Assembly (NCBI RefSeq): GCF_001667885.1
Contig: NZ_LZJW01000171.1
Coordinates: 109,391 to 173,390, forward strand
Reading direction: 5' to 3'
DNA length: 64,000 nucleotides
From: Mycobacterium scrofulaceum
Lineage (GTDB): Bacteria > Actinomycetota > Actinomycetes > Mycobacteriales > Mycobacteriaceae
The translations under genes and the position numbers were made by a program. The notes beneath the pieces are model-generated. The model was not told the DNA's origin and searched no databases. It was given only the letters and a program-made list of their open reading frames with translations. This document shows positions 1 through 8,896 of the stretch, piece after piece; the first letter of the stretch is position 1, and every line of letters begins with the position of its first letter.

Positions 1-292
1 TGTAGATCGTCGGATCCTGGGGGAGGTAGCCGACCCGGCGGTGCAGCGCCGCGGACCCGGCCGGGTGGCCGAGCACCTCGACGGTTCCCGAGGTGATGAT
101 CTGGGTGCCGACGATGCAGCGCATCAGGGTGGTCTTGCCGCAGCCGGACGGGCCGAGCAGGCCCGTGATGCTGCTGGGCCCTATCTGCACCGAGAAGTCG
201 TGCAGGGCGGGGCGTTTGCCGCGGATCACCCGCAGGTGTTCGATGCGGACGGCCGGGGCCGTGATTAATTCATCACGTGATGAAGTCATCAT
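1..292 (-). CDS. ABC transporter ATP-binding protein (5' part only)
   Basis: This is the N-terminal ~97 residues of an ABC ATPase that runs off the left edge of the window. The P-loop (Walker A) reads GPSGCGKTT and the start of the Q-loop region (GYLPQDP) is visible near the edge. The position next to mpg/tyrS matches Rv1687c of M. tuberculosis, an ABC-2-type exporter ATPase whose permease gene should lie beyond the window. Two ATG codons are adjacent (292 and 289). A sigma-70-like promoter ends 6-7 bases upstream of the first, so the message is probably leaderless. The substrate cannot be inferred. Family assignment is firm; orthology is inferred from context. Confidence 0.85.
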   Translation of the reverse strand, partial: MMTSSRDELITAPAVRIEHLRVIRGKRPALHDFSVQIGPSSITGLLGPSGCGKTTLMRCIVGTQIITSGTVEVLGHPAGSAALHRRVGYLPQDPTIY

Positions 293-300
293 GTGATGAA
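269..300. promoter_or_regulatory. Tandem palindromic operator candidate at the ABC gene start
   Basis: A perfect 16-bp palindrome TTCATCACGTGATGAA lies at 269-284. A degenerate copy (core TCATCATGTGATGA) lies at 285-300. They cover the start codon and the -10 box. Two spaced dyads at a transcription start are typical of TetR-family repression, and in M. tuberculosis a TetR-type gene (Rv1685c) is part of the same cluster. The regulator is inferred, not seen. Confidence 0.55.
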
Positions 301-327
301 TATCGTCCTCCGGGGAGGCGTTGTCAA
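299..327 (-). promoter_or_regulatory. Promoter of the ABC transporter gene
   Basis: On the minus strand TTGACA (327-322) and GATATT (304-299) are separated by 17 bases. The expected transcription start falls on or next to the ATG at 292, so little or no leader remains. The -35 box overlaps the last codons of amt, which allows the ABC gene to be expressed independently of amt. Confidence 0.55.
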
Positions 328-1604
328 GGGTTGGTGCGGTCGTCCAATCCCGGCCGACGCAGCGGCAGGTGGCCGTGCACACCCTCGGCGTAGGCGGTCT
401 CGGCGTGTTGCGTGAGGTCGACCCCGGTCGTCTCGTCTTCCGCGCTCAGCCGGAAGCCCATCACCCGGTCGATCACCTTGGCGAGCACGAACGACACCGT
501 GAACGCGTACAGCGCGACCACGGCGATCGCGAGCAACTGCTTGCCCAGCTGGGTGAAGCCGCCCCCGTAGAACAGGCCGCGCGGGCCCGCCGTCATCACC
601 GCCGTCGCGAGCAACCCGATCAGCGACACCCCGACGACGCCGCCGACGAAGTGCACTCCGACCACGTCAAGCGAATCGTCATAGTTGAAGCGGAATTTCG
701 CGCTGATCGCGAAAGAGCAGACGACCCCGGCCGCCAACCCGACGACCGCGGCGCCCAGCGTGTTGACGGTTCCGCACGACGGCGTGATGGCGACCAGCCC
801 GGCCACCACACCGGACGCCGCGCCGAACGTTGTCGGCCTGCCGTCGCGGATCTGCTCGACCGACAGCCAGCCGAGCATGCCGAGGCAGCCGGCGACGAGC
901 GTGTTGAGGAAGATGGCCGCGGCGGTGCCGTTGGCGGCCAGGGCCGAACCGGCGTTGAAACCGAACCAGCCGAACCACAGCAGGCCGACCCCGAGCAGCA
1001 CCAGCGGCAGATTGTGCGGCCGCATTGCGTCCTTCTTGAAGCCGATGCGCGGACCGAGCACCAGCGCCAGGGCCAGCGCGGAGGCGCCGGACACGATCTC
1101 CACGACCAGGCCGCCCGCGTAGTCCAGCACGCCCAGCTTGGCCAGCCAGCCACCGGGTCCCCAGACCCAATGCGCGACAACCGAATACACGACGACCGCC
1201 CAGACCGGCACGAACACCATCCAGGCCGCGAACTTGGCGCGGTCGGCGATCGCGCCGCTGACCAGCGCCGCCGTGATGATCGCGAACGTCACCTCGAAGG
1301 TGGCGAACAGCAGTTCGGGAACCGTCCCGTGGACGGTGTCCGGGGTGATGCCCAGCATCCCGAGGTGGGAAAGATTGCCCAGGAACCCGCCCGCGCCGTC
1401 CTCGGAAAACGCGATGGTGTAGCCGACCAGCAGCCACGCCACCGTGACGAGCGGGATGGAGATGAAGCTCATCATGATCATGTTGAGCACGCCGGTGGTG
1501 CGGACCATCCCGCCGTAGAAGATCGCCAGGCCGGGGGTCATCAGCAGGACGAGTGCCGTGCTGGCCAGCAGCCACGCGGTGGCGGCGGGGTCGATCGGAT
1601 GCAT
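324..1604 (-). CDS. amt: Ammonium transporter Amt
   Basis: This 426-residue integral membrane protein belongs to the Amt/MEP/Rh family, trimeric channels for ammonium uptake. About 11 hydrophobic segments are visible. The two pore histidines appear in the contexts VVAHWVWGPGG and GVHFVGG. The ATG at 1604 is chosen over an upstream in-frame ATG because a strong GAAGGAG ribosome-binding site sits about 9 bases before it and it gives the usual family N-terminus. In M. tuberculosis the amt gene lies in the glnB/glnD locus, not here, so this is an extra or relocated copy between the Rv1687c and mpg homologues. No glnK neighbour and no clear GlnR box were seen. Confidence 0.9.
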   Translation of the reverse strand: MHPIDPAATAWLLASTALVLLMTPGLAIFYGGMVRTTGVLNMIMMSFISIPLVTVAWLLVGYTIAFSEDGAGGFLGNLSHLGMLGITPDTVHGTVPELLFATFEVTFAIITAALVSGAIADRAKFAAWMVFVPVWAVVVYSVVAHWVWGPGGWLAKLGVLDYAGGLVVEIVSGASALALALVLGPRIGFKKDAMRPHNLPLVLLGVGLLWFGWFGFNAGSALAANGTAAAIFLNTLVAGCLGMLGWLSVEQIRDGRPTTFGAASGVVAGLVAITPSCGTVNTLGAAVVGLAAGVVCSFAISAKFRFNYDDSLDVVGVHFVGGVVGVSLIGLLATAVMTAGPRGLFYGGGFTQLGKQLLAIAVVALYAFTVSFVLAKVIDRVMGFRLSAEDETTGVDLTQHAETAYAEGVHGHLPLRRPGLDDRTNP

Positions 1605-1675
1605 GACGTGCGCTCCTTCACTGGTCCCAAGACACCGGGATATTGCCATGGCAGCGCCGCCGGTAGGTTCGGTGG

Positions 1676-2287
1676 GTGGCCGCAAGCCAGCTGTTAGTCG
1701 ACCCGGTGGCGGCGGCGCATCGGCTCCTCGGCGCCACCCTCGTCGGCCGCGGCGTGACCGCCATCGTCGTCGAGGTCGAGGCGTATGGCGGCGTTCCGGA
1801 CGGACCGTGGCCGGACGCGGCGGCCCACTCCTATCGCGGGATCAGCGGGCGCAACGCGGTGATGTTCGGGCCCCCGGGCCGGCTCTACACCTATCGCAGC
1901 CACGGGATCCACGTGTGCGCCAACGTCTCGTGCGGTCCGGACGGCACCGCGGCGGCCGTCTTGCTGCGGGCGGCCGCCCTCGAGGACGGCGCCGACGTCG
2001 CGCGCGCCCGGCGCGGCGAGCTGGTCCGCGCGGCGGCCCTCGCCCGCGGCCCGGGCAACCTGTGTTCGGCCCTGGGAATCACCATGGACGACAACGGGAT
2101 TGACCTCTTCGATCCCGCCAGCCCGGTGGCCTTGCAACTCAACGAGCCGCTGACCGCCGTGTCCGGTCCGCGCGTCGGCGTCAGCCAGGCCGCCGACCGG
2201 CCGTGGCGGCTGTGGCTCGCGGGCCGTCCCGAAGTCTCGGCCTACCGGCGCAGCCCGCGCGCGCCGGCCCCCGGCACCAGCGACTAG
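1676..2287 (+). CDS. mpg: DNA-3-methyladenine glycosylase (AAG family)
   Basis: A 203-residue protein of the AAG/MPG base-excision family, removing 3-methyladenine and other alkylated purines from DNA. Family motifs include VVEVEAYGG, the tyrosine-rich HSYRGISGRN and GPPGRLYTYRSHGIH, and LARGPGNLC. Length matches bacterial members and Rv1688. The start is GTG at 1676, divergent from amt with about 70 bp between them. The gene ends against a short repeat separating it from the convergent symporter gene. Confidence 0.92.
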   Translation: MAASQLLVDPVAAAHRLLGATLVGRGVTAIVVEVEAYGGVPDGPWPDAAAHSYRGISGRNAVMFGPPGRLYTYRSHGIHVCANVSCGPDGTAAAVLLRAAALEDGADVARARRGELVRAAALARGPGNLCSALGITMDDNGIDLFDPASPVALQLNEPLTAVSGPRVGVSQAADRPWRLWLAGRPEVSAYRRSPRAPAPGTSD

Positions 2288-2341
2288 TGGCGATCGCGAG
2301 CTCGGCGTAGCCGGGCGAAGCGGGTCGCCACCAGCGACTAG
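2275..2341. repeat. 13-bp direct repeats flanking a hairpin between convergent genes
   Basis: CACCAGCGACTAG occurs at 2275-2287 (end of mpg) and again at 2329-2341 (holding the complementary-strand stop of the symporter gene). The DNA between them has a 7-bp inverted repeat (GTGGCGA at 2287-2293, TCGCCAC at 2325-2331). It can fold on either strand and could act as a bidirectional terminator. The direct repeats suggest a small inserted element or duplication at the gene end. Confidence 0.5.
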
Positions 2342-3216
2342 GTATGCGCGGGCGCGGCGGCCCGGAACGCGGGGTCGACGCGGCGCGCGACGAAGACGAA
2401 GGTCACGGCCAGCAGGGGTGCGACGGCGCTGTATAGCGCGGCCGGCGTGGCCATTTCGGCGCTGTTCAGCAGCTGCGGGCTCAGCGCCACGCCCATCGCG
2501 ACCACGGCATTGTGCATGCCGACCTCCAGGCTGACCGCCACGGCCTGCCGCGGGGCCAGCCGCATCAGGCGCGGCGCCAGATAGCCGACGGTCAGGCTGA
2601 CGGCGCAGAACGTGACCACGGCCGCCGTCAACGCCCCGATGTTGTGCCACAGCGTCTTCCGCCCTCCGGCGATGGCCCCCAGCACGGCCAGGATCAGCAG
2701 CGCAAAGGCCAGTATCCGGACGGGCTTCTGCAGCCGCCGGGCCAGCTCGGGGAAGCGGTGCCGGAAGGCGACCCCGACCGCGATCGGGACCAGCACCAGG
2801 TCGAAGACGGTGAAGAACTTGTCCACCTGAAGCGGCAGAAACCGGCCCCCGCCGAGGAACCAGGTCATCGACACCGCCAGGATCGCCGGCAGCGCGACGA
2901 TCGACAGCACGGCGTTGATCGCGGTCAGCGTCAGGTTGAGCGCCAGGTCGCCGTTGAACAGGTGGCTCAGGATGCTCGACATCGTCCCGCCGGGGGTGGC
3001 GGCCATCAGCATCAGCCCGACCGCCAGGCGGGGCTCGAGATGGAACGCCTCGGCGATGACCAGGCACAGGGCCGGCAGCAGCAGCGACTGGCAGATCAAC
3101 GCAACCACCAATGGCTTGCGTAGCGTGGCGGCCCGTTTGAAGTCGTCGATCGTCAGGGTGAGCCCGAGGGCGAGCATCACGACGGCGACGACCAACGGCC
3201 AGAATCGGTTGTCCAT
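2338..3216 (-). CDS. Bile acid:sodium symporter family transporter
   Basis: A 292-residue membrane protein with nine to ten hydrophobic segments, of the BASS/SBF family. The signature MAATPGGTMSSILSHLFNGD (about residues 72-91) and the later LEVGMHNAVVAMGVAL segment, which form the crossover and Na+-binding region, are present. Family members carry organic anions with sodium; the substrate is unknown here. The start at ATG 3216 gives an N-terminal helix directly (WPLVVAVVMLALGL). The open frame extends further upstream, but that part overlaps tyrS antisense and looks non-coding. Confidence 0.85.
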   Translation of the reverse strand: MDNRFWPLVVAVVMLALGLTLTIDDFKRAATLRKPLVVALICQSLLLPALCLVIAEAFHLEPRLAVGLMLMAATPGGTMSSILSHLFNGDLALNLTLTAINAVLSIVALPAILAVSMTWFLGGGRFLPLQVDKFFTVFDLVLVPIAVGVAFRHRFPELARRLQKPVRILAFALLILAVLGAIAGGRKTLWHNIGALTAAVVTFCAVSLTVGYLAPRLMRLAPRQAVAVSLEVGMHNAVVAMGVALSPQLLNSAEMATPAALYSAVAPLLAVTFVFVARRVDPAFRAAAPAHT

Positions 3217-3343
3217 AACGCTCCGCGTTGTCGGGGCACTTACCGCCGAAGGCGATGGCGCGACGCCGCGCCGGGCATGAGCTTGCCTTATCGGGCAGCG
3301 CGGGGGCGAATCGCGCCCCGGGGAGCGACTAAAGTCGCTGGCG

Positions 3344-4615
<1,272 letters not shown>

Positions 4616-4681
4616 GAACGCACCTGCAAAACGCGTGGGTGCGCAAATCTTTACCGCACCGTGTTGCGGCTGTGACCCGCA

Positions 4682-5065
4682 TTGGCCAGGGTGGTCACGG
4701 TGACATCCCTGAGGCGTGTGGAGTGGGCCCTGCTGCGTCTCGTCGGAGTGGGCGCGTGTGTGGCGGGCCTGGCGGCGCCGCTGGCCGCGCCGGTCCGCGC
4801 CGACATGCGCTCGAACGCCTTCCTGATGGCGCTGAGCAACGCCGGCATCACCTATCCCCACCCGGCCAGCGCGCTGGCGCTGGGCGAGTCGGTGTGCCCG
4901 ATGCTGGTGATGCCGGGCCAGTCCTTCGACTCGGTGGCCGCCGAAATGTCGAACCGCAGCGGGCTGGGCTATGAGTCGGCCGGCCTGTTCACCATCGTCG
5001 CCGTCGCGAACTACTGCCCGGCCGTGATCGCGCCGCTGCTGCAGAACCGGCTCACGGCGTACTAG
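4682..5065 (+). CDS. Small exported DUF732-type protein (lprJ-like)
   Basis: A 127-residue secreted protein in the position of Rv1690 (lprJ). It has a basic N-terminus, a hydrophobic segment and, after it, a mature domain with two spaced cysteines (SVCPML and NYCPAV) like other mycobacterial DUF732 proteins. The membrane segment contains VGAC, a weak lipobox, but also a plausible signal peptidase I site (PVRA before DMRS), so lipidation is uncertain. The listed start is TTG 4682; in-frame GTG codons at 4691 and 4700 are equally possible. Confidence 0.75.
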   Translation: MARVVTVTSLRRVEWALLRLVGVGACVAGLAAPLAAPVRADMRSNAFLMALSNAGITYPHPASALALGESVCPMLVMPGQSFDSVAAEMSNRSGLGYESAGLFTIVAVANYCPAVIAPLLQNRLTAY

Positions 5066-5093
5066 CCCCCGACGCCCCCGTATCCTCGGCTGC

Positions 5094-5882
5094 GTGGTCG
5101 ACGACAGGCAGCGGCAGCGGGGTGAACGGCGCCCGCGCGCATCCGGGTCCTGGTCGGGGCCGGGCCGCGCGCGACCCGCGCAACCGCAGAAGCCCGACGG
5201 CCACCGCGCGCCGGACTCCGGACCGCCCATTCCGCCGGGCGTGGAGGCCCGGCAGCTGGCACCCGAGATCCGCGGCGAGCTGAGCACGCTGGACCGCGCC
5301 ACGGCGGACGCGGTGGCGCGCCACCTGGTCGCCGCCGGCGAGCTGCTCGACGAGGACCCCGAGGCCGCGCTGAGCCATGCCCGCGCGGCGCGGGCCCGGT
5401 CCAGCCGGATCGCCGCGATTCGTGAGGCCGTCGGCATCGCCGCCTATCACTGCGGCGACTGGGCGCAGGCGCTGGCCGAGTTGCGCGCCGCCCGCAGGAT
5501 GGGCAGCAAGTCCAACCTGCTCGCGCTGATCGCGGATTGCGAACGCGGACTTGGCCGTCCGGAACGGGCCATCGAACTCGCGCGCGGCCCCGAGGCGGCC
5601 CAGCTCGCGGGTGACGACGCCGACGAGCTGCGCATCGTCGCGGCTGGCGCCCGCGCGGACCTCGGGCAGCTCGAACAGGCGCTGACCGTGTTGTCCACGC
5701 CGCAGCTCGATCCCGGCCGTCAGGGCTCGACGGCGGCGCGGTTGTTCTACGCCTACGCCGATACGCTGCTCGCGCTGGGCCGCAATGACGAAGCGCTGCA
5801 ATGGTTTTTGCGCTCGGCCGCCGCCGACGTCGAGGGTGTCACCGATGCCGAGGACCGGGTCAGCGAGCTGGGCTCCCGATGA
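5094..5882 (+). CDS. Tetratricopeptide-like repeat protein
   Basis: A 262-residue protein matching Rv1691 in context. The first ~50 residues are basic, proline-rich and probably disordered. The rest is alpha-helical with TPR-like units (for example AAYHCGDWAQALAELRAAR and a later YADTLLALGRNDEALQWF), suggesting a protein-interaction scaffold. The start is GTG 5094. It overlaps the following HAD gene by four bases (ATGA), indicating translational coupling. No catalytic motif was seen. Confidence 0.8.
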   Translation: MVDDRQRQRGERRPRASGSWSGPGRARPAQPQKPDGHRAPDSGPPIPPGVEARQLAPEIRGELSTLDRATADAVARHLVAAGELLDEDPEAALSHARAARARSSRIAAIREAVGIAAYHCGDWAQALAELRAARRMGSKSNLLALIADCERGLGRPERAIELARGPEAAQLAGDDADELRIVAAGARADLGQLEQALTVLSTPQLDPGRQGSTAARLFYAYADTLLALGRNDEALQWFLRSAAADVEGVTDAEDRVSELGSR

Positions 5883-6889
5883 CCAGCGTTGCGCGCCAAT
5901 ATGATTGCCTGCTGCTGGACCTGGACGGAACCCTGTTTCGCGGGCGCAGGCCCACCGAGGGTGCGGTCCAGGCGCTGGCCGAGGTCGAAAGCCGCGCGTT
6001 CTTCGTCACCAACAACGCTTCGCGCAGCGCCGGCGAGGTCGCGGCGCACCTGACCGAGCTCGGCTTCACCGCCACCGCCGACGACGTCGCCACCAGCGCC
6101 CAGAGCGCGGCCCGCTTGCTGGCCGACCGGCTTGCCCCGGGATCGCCGGTGCTGATCGTGGGCACCGACGCCCTGGCCGACGAGGTCGCCGCCGTCGGCC
6201 TGCGCCCGGTTCGCCAATACGACGACGACCCGGTCGCCGTCGTGCAGGGGCTGTCCATGACCATCGGTTGGCCGGATCTCGCCGAGGCGGCGCTGGCCAT
6301 CCGGTCGGGCGCGCTGTGGGTTGCGGCCAACATCGATCCGACGCTGCCGACCGAGCGCGGCTTGTTGCCCGGGAACGGCTCCTTCGTCGCCGCGCTGCGC
6401 GCGGCCACCGGCGCCGAGCCCCAGGTCGCGGGCAAGCCGGCCCCCGGGCTGCTGACCGACGCGGCGGCGCGCGGCGATTTCCGCGCGCCCCTGGTGGTCG
6501 GCGACCGGCTGGACACCGACATCGAGGGCGCCAACGCGGCCAAGCTGCCCAGCCTGATGGTGCTCACCGGGGTCAGTTCCGCGCGGGACGCGGTGTATGC
6601 CGAGCCGGTGCGCCGGCCCACCTACATCGGCCACGACCTGCGCGCGCTGCACTCCGACGCCGAGCAGCTGGCCGTCGGGCCGCAGCCGGGCTGGCGTGTC
6701 GACGTCGACGATAAGGCGGTGACCGTCCGCGGCGCCGGGCCCGACGACGGCGACGGGCTCTCGATCGTGCGGGCGGTCGCCGGCGCGGTATGGGATGCGC
6801 GGACGGACGGGAGCCCGCCGGAGATCCGGGCCGCCGACGACCGCGCCCGGGCCGCGTTGCAGCGTTGGTCCTTGGTGCGCGGTGACTGA
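5879..6889 (+). CDS. HAD-superfamily phosphatase, glycerol-3-phosphate phosphatase type
   Basis: A 336-residue HAD hydrolase of the NagD/class IIA type. Motif I is DLDGTLFRG, the second conserved segment is FVTNNASRS, and motif IV is VVGDRLDTDIEGA. The M. tuberculosis orthologue Rv1692 has been characterised as a glycerol-3-phosphate phosphatase acting in recycling of phospholipid head groups; that role is inferred here from synteny and sequence. ATG 5879 is used because it overlaps the upstream stop and starts just before motif I. Confidence 0.88.
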   Translation: MTSVARQYDCLLLDLDGTLFRGRRPTEGAVQALAEVESRAFFVTNNASRSAGEVAAHLTELGFTATADDVATSAQSAARLLADRLAPGSPVLIVGTDALADEVAAVGLRPVRQYDDDPVAVVQGLSMTIGWPDLAEAALAIRSGALWVAANIDPTLPTERGLLPGNGSFVAALRAATGAEPQVAGKPAPGLLTDAAARGDFRAPLVVGDRLDTDIEGANAAKLPSLMVLTGVSSARDAVYAEPVRRPTYIGHDLRALHSDAEQLAVGPQPGWRVDVDDKAVTVRGAGPDDGDGLSIVRAVAGAVWDARTDGSPPEIRAADDRARAALQRWSLVRGD

Positions 6890-6912
6890 CGGGTGACTAG
6901 CGTAAGAGCGCA

Positions 6913-7098
6913 ATGACTATCGATCCTGAAGAAATCCGTGCCGAAATCGACGCCCTGCTCGCCCGGCTGCCCGAGCCCGGGACGCCGGAGAATCCCGACA
7001 ACGCTCCGTCGCTGACCGAGCTCGAAGACATTGCTCGCCGCCTCTCCGAGGCGCACGACGTGCTGCTGGCCGCGCTGGAGTCGGCGGAGAAGGGCTGA
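6913..7098 (+). CDS. Small conserved hypothetical protein
   Basis: A 61-residue acidic, helical protein (MTIDPEEIRAEIDALLARL...) between the HAD phosphatase and tlyA, matching the position and size of Rv1693. It has no cysteine, membrane segment or known domain. The second half (about residues 34-58) could form a coiled coil. Function unknown; reality is supported by conserved position and actinobacterial codon use. Confidence 0.75.
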   Translation: MTIDPEEIRAEIDALLARLPEPGTPENPDNAPSLTELEDIARRLSEAHDVLLAALESAEKG

Positions 7099-7106
7099 GT
7101 GCGCGC

Positions 7107-7967
7107 ATGTCTCGCCGCGCCCGCGTCGACGCCGAGCTGGTTCGGCGCGGCCTCGCGCGATCGCGACAGCAGGCCGCGGAGTTGATCGGCGCCGGCCGGG
7201 TCAGCATCGACGGGCTGCCGGCACGCAAGCCGGGCACCGCCGTCGCCGTCACCGCGGCCCTGACCGTCGCCGACGACGGGGAACGGGGCTGGGTGTCCCG
7301 CGGCGCGCACAAGCTGATCGGCGCGCTGGACACCTTCGAGATTCCGGTGGCGGGCCGCCGCTGCCTGGACGCCGGCGCGTCGACGGGCGGGTTCACCGAA
7401 GTCCTGCTGGACCGCGGGGCCGCCGAGGTGGTCGCCGTGGACGTCGGCTACGGCCAGCTGGCGTGGTCGCTGCGCTGCGACCCGCGGGTCGTCGTGGTCG
7501 AGCGGACCAACGCCCGCGACCTGTCGCCGGAGGCGATCGGGGGCCCCGCCGATTTGATCGTGGCCGACCTGTCGTTCATTTCGCTCGCCACCGTGTTGCC
7601 CGCGTTGGTTGGATGTGCTTCGCCCACTGCGGATATCGTTCCCATGGTGAAGCCGCAGTTCGAGGTGGGCCGGGGCCAGGTCGGCGCCGGCGGCGTGGTG
7701 AGCGACCCCGGATTGCGCGCCGATGCCGTGCTGGGCGTGGCGCGCCGCGCGGGGGAGCTGGGCTGGCATACCGTCGGCGTCACCGCCAGCCCGTTGCCCG
7801 GGCCGTCGGGCAATGTCGAATACTTCCTCCTGCTTCGCGGCCAGACGGGATTGGGGAATGACGAATTGGTTTCGGCGGTGCAGCGCGCCGTGAGTGAGGG
7901 CCCGTCGACGATGCGGGCCGGGACGGCCCGAGGAGAAGCGGGCCAATCCGAACGGAGCCCGCAGTGA
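7107..7967 (+). CDS. tlyA: 16S/23S rRNA 2'-O-methyltransferase TlyA
   Basis: A 286-residue protein with an N-terminal S4 RNA-binding domain (residues ~1-60) and a C-terminal SAM-dependent FtsJ-like methyltransferase (SAM motif LDAGASTGGFTEVLL; later VADLSFISL). M. tuberculosis TlyA methylates 16S C1409 and 23S C1920 and its loss gives capreomycin resistance. The interdomain linker here reads RGWV where the M. tuberculosis protein has RAWV. The gene overlaps nadK by four bases. Confidence 0.95.
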   Translation: MSRRARVDAELVRRGLARSRQQAAELIGAGRVSIDGLPARKPGTAVAVTAALTVADDGERGWVSRGAHKLIGALDTFEIPVAGRRCLDAGASTGGFTEVLLDRGAAEVVAVDVGYGQLAWSLRCDPRVVVVERTNARDLSPEAIGGPADLIVADLSFISLATVLPALVGCASPTADIVPMVKPQFEVGRGQVGAGGVVSDPGLRADAVLGVARRAGELGWHTVGVTASPLPGPSGNVEYFLLLRGQTGLGNDELVSAVQRAVSEGPSTMRAGTARGEAGQSERSPQ

Positions 7968-8896
7968 CGTCGGGGACCGAGCAGCGCACCGTGCTGATGG
8001 TGGTGCACACCGGCCGCGAGGAAGCGACCGAGACGGCCGCGCGCGTGCAGAAAGTGTTGGGCGACAATAATATCGGACTTCGTGTGCTGTCCGCCGAAGC
8101 GGTCGACCGCGGCTCGCTGCACGTGGCCCCCGACGACATCCGGGCGATGGGCGTCGAGATCGAGGTGGTCGACGCGGACCCGCAGGCCGCCGACGGCTGC
8201 GAACTGGTGCTGGTGCTCGGCGGGGACGGCACGTTCCTGCGCGCGGCAGAACTGGCCCGCAACGCCGGGATCCCGGTCCTGGGCGTCAACCTCGGCCGCA
8301 TCGGCTTTTTGGCCGAGGCCGAGGCGGAGGCCATCGACCGGGTGCTGGACCACGTGGTCGCCAAGGACTACCGGGTCGAGGACCGCCTGACGCTGGACGT
8401 GCTCGTGCGGGCCGGCGGACGCGAAATCGCGCACGGTTGGGCGCTCAACGAGGTCAGCCTGGAAAAGGGCCCGCGGCTGGGCGTGCTGGGAGTGGTCGTC
8501 GAGATCGAGGGGCGGCCGGTGTCGGCGTTCGGCTGCGACGGAGTGCTGGTGTCGACGCCCACCGGGTCGACCGCCTACGCGTTCTCCGCGGGCGGGCCGG
8601 TGTTGTGGCCGGATCTCGAAGCAATCCTGGTGGTGCCCAACAACGCTCACGCGCTGTTCGGCCGGCCGATGGTCACCAGCCCCGACGCCACGATCGCGAT
8701 CGAGATCGAGGCGGACGGTCACGACGCCCTGGTGTTCTGCGACGGGCGCCGCGAAATCCTGATCCCGGCGGGCAGCCGGATCGAGGTGAGACGGTGCGAC
8801 ACACCGGTGAAATGGGCGCGCCTGGACAGCGCGCCGTTCACCGACCGGCTGGTGCGCAAGTTCCGGTTGCCGGTCACCGGGTGGCGTGGAAAGTAG
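7964..8896 (+). CDS. nadK: NAD kinase
   Basis: A 310-residue ATP/polyphosphate NAD kinase (ppnK, Rv1695) producing NADP. Key motifs are the catalytic GGDGTFLRAAE, the NEVSLE segment and the glycine-rich STPTGSTAYAFSAGGP. The GTG start at 7964 overlaps the tlyA stop, and the stop is followed immediately by the recN ATG, indicating one transcription unit. Confidence 0.96.
   Translation: MTSGTEQRTVLMVVHTGREEATETAARVQKVLGDNNIGLRVLSAEAVDRGSLHVAPDDIRAMGVEIEVVDADPQAADGCELVLVLGGDGTFLRAAELARNAGIPVLGVNLGRIGFLAEAEAEAIDRVLDHVVAKDYRVEDRLTLDVLVRAGGREIAHGWALNEVSLEKGPRLGVLGVVVEIEGRPVSAFGCDGVLVSTPTGSTAYAFSAGGPVLWPDLEAILVVPNNAHALFGRPMVTSPDATIAIEIEADGHDALVFCDGRREILIPAGSRIEVRRCDTPVKWARLDSAPFTDRLVRKFRLPVTGWRGK

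Noticed and set aside
1605..1675. A GlnR-type box in front of amt
   Set aside because: No convincing GTnAC-N6-GnAAC pattern in the 71-bp divergent region.
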